64,000 nucleotides of DNA from Bog-950 sp964493695. GTDB taxonomy: Bacteria > Bacteroidota > Bacteroidia > Chitinophagales > LD1. Where the stretch lies: positions 18,482-82,481 of the forward strand of contig CAZBPG010000006.1 in the NCBI GenBank assembly GCA_964493695.1, read 5' to 3'. Each line of letters opens with the position of its first letter. Position 1 is the first letter of the stretch. The position numbers and the translations under genes were made by a program. Under the pieces are notes generated by a model that had not been told where the DNA came from, searched no databases, and was given only the letters and a program-made list of their open reading frames with translations. Shown piece after piece: positions 16,852 through 23,900 of this stretch.

Positions 16852-17985
16852 ATGAAAAAGTTACTCTTTATGATGTTGCTGGCATACAGCCCGGTAGTAC
16901 AGGCGCAGGCTACCAAAGAAGAAGACCTGGCTTACACCAACAACTATTTTACTGCTGAACGGTTTAAAGACTTAAAAGAAAAACCGGCTGCGCTTAAATA
17001 CGAACCAAGCGGTAATGCTGTTACGCTTACGCATACCGGCAAGGGTACCGATACCTATAATATTTCTGAATTGTTTCCGCGCAGCGACTATGAGCACAGC
17101 ATCCGCGATTTCCATCTTTCGTTCAACTTCAGCCTTACCGAAACTTCTTCGCCCGATAATTTTTTTCAGTTGACCTTTCTGGTTGTTCCCGATCAGGATA
17201 TTGAATACAAAGACTCGGTGGCTTTAGTTATGCTGCGTATTAAAGCCAACGGAACCCTGTATGCCGAGTATGGTAATATGCCTTACAATAAAAACATTTA
17301 TTACAACTCGCCTGCTTTAGCCAAAGATAAAACCTGGGCGCAGGTAATGGCAGCCGATGCACCGGCTAACTTTATGAAAGCTATACCCGGCTTTAAAAAA
17401 GACGGCACCAATAAATTTTCCTTATCAAGAACCGATGACCACTGGTTGCTGAAAATTAACGACAACGTGCTGCGCGACTGGAAAGACATGGAACTGGGTT
17501 ACATCAATTCGAGCCGGGCACCGCTTGTTACCATGAGCGGCAAATACACCCTTAAAATGGAAGGCCTGGAAGAAAGATACGGCCACCAGAATAAATCTCT
17601 TGTAAAGTATTTCGAAGAATATAAAGGTTCCGGTCCGGCCACTATGCGCAGCTCTTGTATAAAAGGGGAGATTAAAGCGTATTATGCACTCACCACACTG
17701 TATGGCGACCCGGCAGTGCGCATTTCGTGGCGCGATAACGATATCATTAATAAAGACCAGGTGGTTTATTTCAAATTTACAGATGCAGATAGAAAAAGCA
17801 CCAAGAGCTTCGCCTTGTTTAATGAACCCGGTGACGCCAGAGAAATACGCATGAAACCCGAGATGGGGGAAATTTCTTTCGACTTCTATTTCGATAACTC
17901 CGTTAACATTGAAAGGAAAGACAACTACGGCACTATTTTCACTAAAACAACTTCGAAGTACTGCACCATTTATATTTCGAGGTAA
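16852..17985 (+). CDS. Secreted protein of unknown function, beta-sandwich-like
   Basis: Start 16852 places a signal peptide at the N-terminus (MKKLLFMMLLAYSPVVQAQA); the upstream ATG at 16810 overlaps the likely promoter. The 377-residue product has a region of alternating strands (FHLSFNFSLTETSSPDNFFQLTFLV, KFSLSRTDDHWLLKINDNVLRDW) that resembles a concanavalin-like lectin/glucanase sandwich, but no catalytic motif is recognised. No T9SS domain or lipobox is present, so it is probably periplasmic or soluble. It is followed by a 559-base gene-free region. Confidence 0.7.
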   Translation: MKKLLFMMLLAYSPVVQAQATKEEDLAYTNNYFTAERFKDLKEKPAALKYEPSGNAVTLTHTGKGTDTYNISELFPRSDYEHSIRDFHLSFNFSLTETSSPDNFFQLTFLVVPDQDIEYKDSVALVMLRIKANGTLYAEYGNMPYNKNIYYNSPALAKDKTWAQVMAADAPANFMKAIPGFKKDGTNKFSLSRTDDHWLLKINDNVLRDWKDMELGYINSSRAPLVTMSGKYTLKMEGLEERYGHQNKSLVKYFEEYKGSGPATMRSSCIKGEIKAYYALTTLYGDPAVRISWRDNDIINKDQVVYFKFTDADRKSTKSFALFNEPGDAREIRMKPEMGEISFDFYFDNSVNIERKDNYGTIFTKTTSKYCTIYISR

Positions 17986-18230
17986 AAAAATTATTGCACT
18001 CTTTCTTATTGATGGGCGTTTACATCCGGTATCATGTTCCGGTTAAGGCTATTCGGATGTTGATGATTCCGGGCTAACGCCATTCCCCCTTCTGCTTTAT
18101 CTCTCTATATTTAAGGATGAAGTTATCACTACGCTGCATTCAAGCTTTGGTTTGGTAACTGAAAAAAACACCTTCCGAACCCCGGTTGTATTCTATACAC
18201 TAAGGAACGGCTTAAAAATCCTGTTTCTTT

Positions 18231-18490
18231 CGATGTGCTAAAGTATAGATTCTTATACGAATTTTTATATTAGCACATTGTAAGGGGCTTCCCGCTAAAG
18301 CGGGAAGCCTCCTGCAGGTCTGCAAGCAAGCATTTTCTTTAGCGGGGAGCCTTTCTCAATGTGCTAATAAATAGATTCATACATACTTTCGTATATTAGC
18401 ACACCGAATCTGGCTTCCTGGCCAAACGGGAGGGCAGTTTCAATGTGCTAATACTAAATTTCATTCATTAATTTATATATTAGCACATTG
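18231..18490. repeat. Three long palindromic repeats (~48-50 bp) with unequal spacers
   Basis: Units at 18231-18280, 18357-18404 and 18441-18490 each begin with ATGTGCTAA and end with TTAGCACA, forming terminal inverted arms around an AT-rich centre containing ATTC/GAAT-type internal pairs. The spacers are 76 and 36 bases. The first spacer holds its own perfect 11-bp hairpin (GGCTTCCCGCT / AGCGGGAAGCC, 18286-18309) and a degenerate direct copy of it near 18338-18352. The array is directly upstream of the gene at 18545. The rest of the 17986-18544 intergenic region shows no gene. Function unknown: operators, transcript hairpins or recombination sites are all possible. Confidence 0.75.
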
Positions 18491-18544
18491 CAAATGGACT
18501 GTTTTTAATCAAAATCATTCACTTTCTATACACAAACCATAAAA

Positions 18545-19501
18545 ATGAGCGCAGAAAAGAAGTTTCACCCCAAGAGCGACTTCACCCGTCAAATGGCATT
18601 GAACATTGCCAAACAAATGTATGACCTGAACCCCGCAGGCGATGTCCTGTTTCCTAAAACGGTTATCCGGCTGAATGCGATGCAGCCCCTGTTCACCCAA
18701 CTGATGAACGAGCGCGCTAAATGCAAAGCCGAAGCAGCCGTGCTGCTGGCAGAAAAAGAAAAGGCGAAAGAAAAAGCGGCTATGTATTGCTCGCATTTTG
18801 TGCAGGGGTTTAACTTAGGCATTAAGCGGGGCGAGTATAAAACCGGAGACCGCGCCTTTTACCAGCTACCGGTAGAAAACGAACAGGTGTACCCGCTTAA
18901 AACCGAAGATGATATACTGCTGGCCGGTCAACATTTGCTCGATGGCGAAGCGGCAAGGCTGGCCACCGGTGGCATGCCTATGGGCCGCCCTTCGGCAGCC
19001 GAAGTGCAATTGCATTACAATGCCTTTAAAGATTTGGTGAACCGCGGCAGCACCGCTAAAGATGCCCTGAGTGCCGCACAAAAAGCGCTGAACAAAATTA
19101 CCCCCGAAGCCGACCGGGTAATACGCAAGGTGTGGCGCGAAGCCGAGATATTTTTTAAAGACGGCAGGAAGAGCACCGAAAGCATGCGCGAGCACGTGCG
19201 CGACCGGTCGCGCAAATGGGGCGTGGTGTATGCCCGCAAGGGTCACGAAAAATTAGTGTACGGCAACGTAACCAATGCGGCCACCGGTTTACCGCTGACC
19301 GGTGCCAAAATAAAACTGCTGAACGGCCGCAACCGGGTAAGTACCTTAGGCGATGGAAAATTTAAACTAAACACTACACTCATGCACGAGCAAACCCTGC
19401 TGGTTACCTGCACCGGTTACGAAACCATAGAAGTTGTTGTTAAGCTCGAAGAGTTTAAGGATACGTTTGTTGAACTGAAAATGGTGGTGAAGGGAGTGTA
19501 G
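18545..19501 (+). CDS. Helical protein with C-terminal CarboxypepD_reg-like domain
   Basis: A 318-residue protein without a signal peptide. Residues 1-230 look helical and charged (for example AEAAVLLAEKEKAKEKAAM and TPEADRVIRKVWREAEIFF). Residues about 235-315 form a carboxypeptidase-regulatory-like beta-sandwich (VYGNVTNAATGLPLTGAKI, TCTGYETIEVVV). That domain is usually on exported TonB receptors or surface proteins, so finding it behind a cytoplasmic-looking helical part is unusual. The helical family is not one I recognise. It sits alone behind the three palindromes and just before a toxin-antitoxin cluster. Codon use appears richer in G/C than its flanks by eye. Confidence 0.7.
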   Translation: MSAEKKFHPKSDFTRQMALNIAKQMYDLNPAGDVLFPKTVIRLNAMQPLFTQLMNERAKCKAEAAVLLAEKEKAKEKAAMYCSHFVQGFNLGIKRGEYKTGDRAFYQLPVENEQVYPLKTEDDILLAGQHLLDGEAARLATGGMPMGRPSAAEVQLHYNAFKDLVNRGSTAKDALSAAQKALNKITPEADRVIRKVWREAEIFFKDGRKSTESMREHVRDRSRKWGVVYARKGHEKLVYGNVTNAATGLPLTGAKIKLLNGRNRVSTLGDGKFKLNTTLMHEQTLLVTCTGYETIEVVVKLEEFKDTFVELKMVVKGV

Positions 19502-19544
19502 GGTTTTGTATTGCCGCTGTTGGTGTTATCACCAACAGCACTTA

Positions 19545-19976
19545 CTACGCATGCACTACTTCTCTTTTCTTCTTTCTCCTGCGCAATACTCCTGGCAAAT
19601 CTAATTCGTAGTGGCGGTTAAATGCTTCGTGCGAAACAGCAAAGCGTTCTGCCAATGCGCGGATAATTTCTTTACTCATTCCTTTCTTGTAATTCAGAAT
19701 ATCAGAAACTAATCCTTTGCTCACATCCAGAATTTCTACCAGGTCTTTTGCTTTTAGTTGGTTCTCTTCCATTAAAGATACCAGCAGCTCCACCGGGTCT
19801 TGCTCATCAAAATTATCGTGCGCTTCATCCCATGTTTCAATCAGCAACGTGAGTAAATCAATTTCTTCTTTCGCTGCTTTTGATTTTGCACCGTTTTCTA
19901 AAAGTGTTTCCAACGCTTTGCAATACGCATGGTATTGCGTTTTGCTTTTTATCACTTTGTATTTCAGCGTTTCCAT
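19545..19976 (-). CDS. higA: HigA-type antitoxin with XRE helix-turn-helix
   Basis: The 143-residue protein has a C-terminal XRE-type helix-turn-helix (QLKAKDLVEILDVSKGLVSD ... KKGMSKEIIRALAERFAVS, about residues 72-120) and a helical N-terminal part that likely binds the toxin. It is preceded by one base from the HigB toxin gene, the toxin-first order that defines higBA modules. HigA neutralises HigB and represses the operon; the perfect palindrome upstream of higB is the likely binding site. Confidence 0.88.
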   Translation of the reverse strand: METLKYKVIKSKTQYHAYCKALETLLENGAKSKAAKEEIDLLTLLIETWDEAHDNFDEQDPVELLVSLMEENQLKAKDLVEILDVSKGLVSDILNYKKGMSKEIIRALAERFAVSHEAFNRHYELDLPGVLRRRKKKREVVHA

Positions 19977-19977
19977 A

Positions 19978-20310
19978 TCAATAAATATTTACGGTGTATT
20001 GCTTATTGTCTTTACAGAGTTTGTCGTATTCAGCATGTGTGCCAAGCCAGCTAACAAATAAGTGAACCTGTTTATCTCCAAACACATACTTGCCAATCAG
20101 GCGATAATTGTTGCCGCCAATATCAAACACAACTCTGTTGCTTCCTTTGCCCAATAAATCTGCCGCACCAAATGTTTTCTTTATGTCAGCAGCCGTTTCC
20201 CAATCTGCAAACCTCAACTTGTTCAGCCAATCCTGAAATGGAATTCTGCTGCCGGCATTGTCAGCCACATAATCTCCAATAGTTTGTTTCTTGATTAAGT
20301 GAACGCGCAT
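19978..20310 (-). CDS. higB: HigB-family toxin (mRNA interferase)
   Basis: Start 20310 is chosen because HigB_toxin domain proteins (PF09907) begin directly with MRVHLI; a longer GTG-started frame reaches 20343 but would run into the operator. The 110-residue protein contains RFADWETAADIKKTFGAADLL, NRVVFDIGGNNYRLIGKYVF and LFVSWLGTHAEYDKL, the hallmark IGTHxEYDKI region. Family knowledge: HigB is a RelE-fold RNase that cleaves mRNA on the ribosome. It is cotranscribed with higA. Confidence 0.88.
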   Translation of the reverse strand: MRVHLIKKQTIGDYVADNAGSRIPFQDWLNKLRFADWETAADIKKTFGAADLLGKGSNRVVFDIGGNNYRLIGKYVFGDKQVHLFVSWLGTHAEYDKLCKDNKQYTVNIY

Positions 20311-20333
20311 ACGAATATACGATTTGATTTTTG

Positions 20334-20358
20334 AAAAGTTCACATTTTGTGAACTTTT
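20334..20358. promoter_or_regulatory. Probable HigA operator upstream of higBA
   Basis: A perfect palindrome with 11-bp arms AAAAGTTCACA / TGTGAACTTTT around TTT begins 24 bases upstream of the higB start. HigA-type antitoxins repress their own promoter through such sites. The symmetry and position are seen directly; binding is inferred. Confidence 0.6.
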
Positions 20359-20398
20359 GTTTTTTTTACTTTAAGTCTCATTTAAGGGATTCAGGGGC

Positions 20399-20475
20399 TT
20401 ACATACTCCTACTATACTGCCCTCCTATCTCATACAGCGCATGAGATATTTGCCCGAGTGGGCAACCCCTTACGG
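20399..20475 (+). repeat. Dispersed palindromic repeat, copy A
   Basis: This block begins TTACATACTCCT and contains CTCATACAGCGCATGAG and the inverted repeat TTGCCC-GAGT-GGGCAA. Similar blocks occur at 23630-23696 and 26304-26380, about 70% alike by eye, all in intergenic DNA and in the same orientation. They look like a short REP- or MITE-like family. Confidence 0.55.
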
Positions 20476-20742
20476 TCATGGAAAATACTTATAAATATCT
20501 TTTCTCTGCATTAATCTCGCCAGCCAAATTGTTTTCCCTTCCACCAGTAGACCGAGGCGGTAATTACCTATGCGCATGCGGTAGCAATCTTTATGTCCCT
20601 TCAGTTTTTTAGTGCCTGGAAAGCTTTGTAATGAAGATACGTTTTGCAGTTCGCGGATAATTTCATCCACTTTGAGGATTACCTGTTTTTCAGAAATGGC
20701 TTTAAGATCTTATTCAAAAGGCTTGGCAAACTTTACTTCCAT
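20476..20742 (-). pseudogene. RelE/ParE-family toxin interrupted by a stop codon
   Basis: An 88-residue RelE-type frame begins MEVKFAKPFE at 20742, overlapping the end of the upstream antitoxin gene by 10 bases as is normal for such modules. Codon 11 is TAA (20712-20710). The rest continues in the same frame: DLKAISEKQVILKVDEIIREL ... YRMRIGNYRLGLLVEGKTIW ... RKDIYKYFP, with the conserved RIGNYR and the closing RKDIYK. In relatives this position is commonly Lys (FEKDLK), so a single AAA-to-TAA change would explain it. A 64-residue product from an internal ATG (20670) would lack the first strand and helix. Confidence 0.75.
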
Positions 20743-20936
20743 TTGCGGATAATCTTTTCAATGGAAGATGATTTAGCCTCACCTTTCGCCACTGCGCTTT
20801 TTATCAGGCTGCCGAAAAAGAAATCTTCCTGCTCCTCTATTGATAGTTTTTGAGTGGCAATATTCATTTTACTCAAAAGTTCCATAATGAGCTTGCTTTC
20901 CTTCTTGTCCTTGGTTTGTAATACGAATGTTTCCAT
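20733..20936 (-). CDS. Antitoxin-like small protein paired with the broken RelE toxin
   Basis: The 67-residue protein has METFVLQTKDKKESKLIMEL, then SIEEQEDFFFGSLIKSAVAKG and a basic end (KIIRKWK). The layout of a short strand, a helix and a toxin-binding tail is typical of antitoxins encoded directly before RelE-type toxins in Bacteroidota. Its 3' end overlaps the toxin frame by 10 bases. With the toxin gene interrupted, it could persist as an orphan antitoxin. Confidence 0.7.
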   Translation of the reverse strand: METFVLQTKDKKESKLIMELLSKMNIATQKLSIEEQEDFFFGSLIKSAVAKGEAKSSSIEKIIRKWK

Positions 20937-20984
20937 GATGCTAATTTATGAAATGTTGTTTACAAACTCCCTTACTTACTTTAT

Positions 20985-21005
20985 CGGTCGGTGTCTCACC
21001 GACCG
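20985..21005. repeat. Perfect REP-like hairpin
   Basis: Arms CGGTCGGTG / CACCGACCG surround a TCT loop, a perfect 9-bp G/C-rich stem in AT-rich DNA between two toxin-antitoxin operons. It lies 38 bases beyond the ParE stop, without a T tract on that strand. It may act as an mRNA 3' stabiliser or be a REP element. Confidence 0.6.
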
Positions 21006-21042
21006 AAATAATATGGCTGTGGGGTCACCAACCATTAAGGAA

Positions 21043-21354
21043 TTACTTATTGCTTCGCTTTACTCTTTTCTTCCATGTCCGCGGATGGCGCGCTAAATGA
21101 ATAATAGCAATTACGGTAATTGTCTCTTTTTCTAAAACATAAAACACTCCAAAAGGAAATCGTTTTGTTTTTGCCTTTCTGATGCTTTTGTATTCAACAG
21201 CATTCAGCAGTGGTTTCCGCACAAGAGCATTAATGGCTGCATCTGTCGACAACAAAAAATCTTCGCCTAAACCCGGTAGTTGTAATTCATACCAGTCATA
21301 CGCATCCTGAACATCCTGTTCTACTGCGGGTAGAAAATCCAGGAGGTAACTCAT
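21043..21354 (-). CDS. ParE/RelE-family toxin
   Basis: The 103-residue protein matches ParE-type toxins: FLPAVEQDVQDAYDWYELQLPGLGEDFLLS, the middle ... VRKPLLNAVEYKSIRKAKTKRFPFGVFYVLE and the C-terminal strand VIAIIHLARHPRTWKKR. ParE toxins poison DNA gyrase, though fold relatives cleave mRNA. Length and key segments look intact. The gene overlaps its antitoxin by four bases. Confidence 0.87.
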   Translation of the reverse strand: MSYLLDFLPAVEQDVQDAYDWYELQLPGLGEDFLLSTDAAINALVRKPLLNAVEYKSIRKAKTKRFPFGVFYVLEKETITVIAIIHLARHPRTWKKRVKRSNK

Positions 21355-21560
21355 TTCACTTTTTTAGCTCTTACATTTTTTTTAATGGTTTCCCAGGTGG
21401 TGCGTCTGGAAGAACTCTTATATGTTTTCAGCCGGTCGTCCAGCAATTCTTTCTGCTGTTTAGTAAGCGCAATTTTGTCTTCGGCTATACTATCCCATAT
21501 CTCTTCTACCAGCAATACCTTTTCGGAAGTACTCAGATCTCTGTAGTTCTGTAAATCCAT
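21351..21560 (-). CDS. Addiction-module antitoxin (Unstab_antitox family)
   Basis: The 69-residue protein has the family signature STSEKVLLVEEIWDSIAED followed by LTKQQKELLDDRLKTY, matching the addiction module component family (PF09720). It is translated first and coupled by a four-base overlap to the ParE toxin. A TTATTTTA/TAAAATAA palindrome starts six bases upstream of its ATG. Confidence 0.87.
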   Translation of the reverse strand: MDLQNYRDLSTSEKVLLVEEIWDSIAEDKIALTKQQKELLDDRLKTYKSSSRRTTWETIKKNVRAKKVK

Positions 21561-21565
21561 ACTGA

Positions 21566-21584
21566 TTATTTTACTCTAAAATAA
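21566..21584. promoter_or_regulatory. Possible operator of the parE module
   Basis: Palindrome with 8-bp arms TTATTTTA / TAAAATAA around CTC, placed directly upstream of the antitoxin ATG. It would suit autoregulation, but the arms are purely A/T, so chance is not excluded. Confidence 0.35.
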
Positions 21585-21607
21585 AAAATGTTTCTCTACA
21601 TACTCCC

Positions 21608-21904
21608 CTACTTAAACAGCGACTGCATTTTCATAGCTACGCCCATTTCGCCTGCTACTTTTATTTTGCCGCTCATAAAGGCGGTCATGCCATTCAAAGT
21701 GCCGTTCATCAGGCCCATCATATCTTCCTCCGAAACGCTCACCGTACAATCGGCTTCTTTATCTTCGGTAGAAATTAAATTACCGGCACCGGTGCCGTCC
21801 ACAAAAATTTTGTTGCCTCCAAAATCGAATTTTAAAGTTTTGCCGAGTGCACCTGCCTTGCTTGCGCTGGCGGTTAAGTTGGCGAGGATAGTTTCAAATG
21901 CCAT
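21608..21904 (-). CDS. SCP2 sterol-binding-domain protein
   Basis: The 98-residue protein consists of a single SCP2-like domain: GKTLKFDFGGNKIFVDGTG, the STEDKEADCTVSVSEEDMMGLMNGTLNGMTAFMSGKIKVAGEMGVAMKM core ends in the family's GKIKxxGDxxxAMKL pattern. SCP2 domains bind lipids or acyl chains in a hydrophobic tunnel. Alone, without a partner enzyme, its role is unclear. It may be cotranscribed with the T9SS hydrolase upstream (36-base gap). Confidence 0.85.
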   Translation of the reverse strand: MAFETILANLTASASKAGALGKTLKFDFGGNKIFVDGTGAGNLISTEDKEADCTVSVSEEDMMGLMNGTLNGMTAFMSGKIKVAGEMGVAMKMQSLFK

Positions 21905-21940
21905 GTGGTTGTTTGGTTTGGTTTAGTGAATAATTATTTT

Positions 21941-23541
21941 CTACTGCACCACTAATTTTTTGTGTGCAGTGTTTCCTGTTTTATCGCTTAGTTCAACGGT
22001 GTAAAAGCCGGCAGCAAAATTACGGAGGTTAATAGTTTCGGTATCATACAACAATGCCTTGCGGTAAACTACGCGCCCGTTCATATCAATAACAGAAAGT
22101 TCAAATTCACCTACCTCTTTTACAATTTTCAGTTGCTCTGCAGCGGGGTTCGGGAACATGCGGAAAGCAATACTTTCCTGTTTTTGTATGCTGTTGGCGC
22201 ACTGGCTTATCTTGCCAAGCAGATAAAAGGCAGCCGAAGTAATAGCCGGTTCCACACATTGCCCGTGATTCAGATTTCCAAAATTCTGTATCTCCACATC
22301 CGGTGCTCCGTTTGCCCTCCAGGCGGTATCGGCACGAACCGCGTTCAGATAGCTCACCTGATCATCGTTGGTGCAATAGTGAATCTTTACCGGGTTTTGA
22401 GGAGCCCAGCCCAGCATATCGTTTTCTGCTAAAATTAATCTTAAGGGATGCAGGGTATCGTTCGCAAAAGCATCAACAACAGAATCTATAAGCATATTTC
22501 GCGGAACCGGAGAACAGAATTGGTCAATGTATCCGGTGGAGTACAATTTGCTGTAATACAATGGAGGAAGAATGGAGTCGTACGGGCTCTTAAAAATAGT
22601 AGCCGGTGTAGGGTATAACTGTTGGAGAGATGGATATACGGAATGATAACCCAACAATAAGTAAGGGAGATAACNNNNNNNNNNNNNNNNNNNNNNNNNN
22701 NNNNNNNNNNNNNNNNNNNNNNNNNNNNNNNNNNNNNNNNNNNNNNNNNNNNNNNNNNNNNNNNNNNNNNNNNNTGTTGGAGAGATGGATATACGGAATG
22801 ATAACCCAACAATAAGTAAGGGAGATAACTGGGCGCAGAAAAGGGAGCAGTAGAAAGCATTACATCTACCATGGTTTTCTTTAAATCATAAGGACCGGAC
22901 ATGGGTGCGCTGGCCACAATGTTGAACTCGGAAGAAAAATTCTCCTGAATCAATTTATTGGTGGCCATGGTAGTATAACCACCCTGCGAATAACCGGTGA
23001 GCAGCACTTCTCCGTTCAATTGAAGTGCCAGGGTATCTGCCAGTTGACGCGCAGCCCGCATAATATTTACCGATGCATAGCCGGAGTGGAAACCATTAAC
23101 ATAAGGATGAATAAGAATACTGCTGTCACTATCACCCATGCCAAGTTCATCGGGCATTACCATAAACACACCACCAATTCCTCCAAAAAAAAGTCCAATT
23201 GGTCTTTCGGGGCCATCGTATGAAGGCACTTGCAAACGAGCAGTGAAAGTGCCGTGCGCATAACAACCCAAAGCCATGGGGCATGCTACATTTTTTGGTA
23301 CTACCACAATGCCTGAAGCATTCACCAGAGAGTCAATATGCCTGTACGGTGTTTTATAAATTACCTGGTAAACATCAATATTATATTGAGGCGCAATGGG
23401 AAGCGAAAAGCCTGACAAACTCAGAAAGCTATCTAAAGAAGCCACCGTAAAACTCTCCTGAAGATGGTAAGAAACCAACTGAGCAGTAGAGGAATAAGCA
23501 ATTGAAAAAACGATTAACAGGGCAACGGTGAATTTTTTCAT
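21941..23541 (-). CDS. Secreted alpha/beta hydrolase with T9SS domain, split only by an assembly gap
   Basis: The gene starts MKKFTVALLIVFSIAYSSTAQ (signal peptide). The N-terminal half has a lipase-like core: MALGCYAHGTF, MVMPDELGMGDSDS and the nucleophile elbow LLTGYSQGGYTTM. After the N-run it continues SLQQLYPTPATIF, a C-terminal acid/His part (HYCTNDDQVSY, NLNHGQCVEP) and a T9SS domain (MFPNPAAEQLKIV ... AAGFYTVEL ... KKLVVQ). Removing the 100 N plus one of the two identical 55-bp flanks leaves 1446 bases, exactly 482 codons in one frame, so the real gene is an intact 481-residue protein. It resembles secretory lipase/prolyl-oligopeptidase-like cargo. Confidence 0.85.
22620..22829. other. 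Scaffold gap with identical 55-bp contig ends
   Basis: A run of 100 N (22675-22774) is flanked by the same 55 bases on both sides (22620-22674 and 22775-22829). Flanks of exactly k-mer length around a fixed-size N block are the signature of two contigs that share an end and were scaffolded without merging. The underlying DNA probably has neither gap nor duplication. Confidence 0.92.
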
Positions 23542-23629
23542 GTAATATTTATTGTGAAGATGAATAAAGGAAAATTTGTTCGTCATTAAAAACAAACGCG
23601 AGGGTGTTTTGTTGGGCGGTCTGCCGATT

Positions 23630-23696
23630 GTTGTTGTATTGCCTCGCCCTTCATATAACGCATGTGATAGTTGCCCCAAGCGGCAATACTTAACGG
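23630..23696 (+). repeat. Dispersed palindromic repeat, copy C
   Basis: This block holds GCCCTTCATATAACGCATG and TTGCC-CCAAGC-GGCAA, similar to copies at 20399 and 26304. It is the only recognisable content of the 359-base region (23542-23900) between the T9SS hydrolase and the WG-repeat gene. Confidence 0.5.
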
Positions 23697-23900
23697 TTTG
23701 CAAACAGGTTGCTGTTGTTTTCTACTGCCTGCCGCAAAGATTGTTCAGGGAGTTCAGCTTATCAGTAACTGATTTTACCACTTCTTTTGCTGCTTCATAT
23801 CCAATGCAAACCAGTCATACATAAGCGTATTTTTTTAGTAACTGCATTGATTATAATTCTGGTTTTAATTATTTAGCAACTGATTTCAAACACTATACTT

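Noticed and set aside
18231..18490. CRISPR array
   Set aside because: Only three units, each itself a long palindrome, with spacers of 76 and 36 bases; no cas genes.
22620..22829. Real 55-bp direct repeat or target-site duplication around an element
   Set aside because: The interior is only N, the length equals a common assembly k-mer, and merging the copies restores the gene frame.
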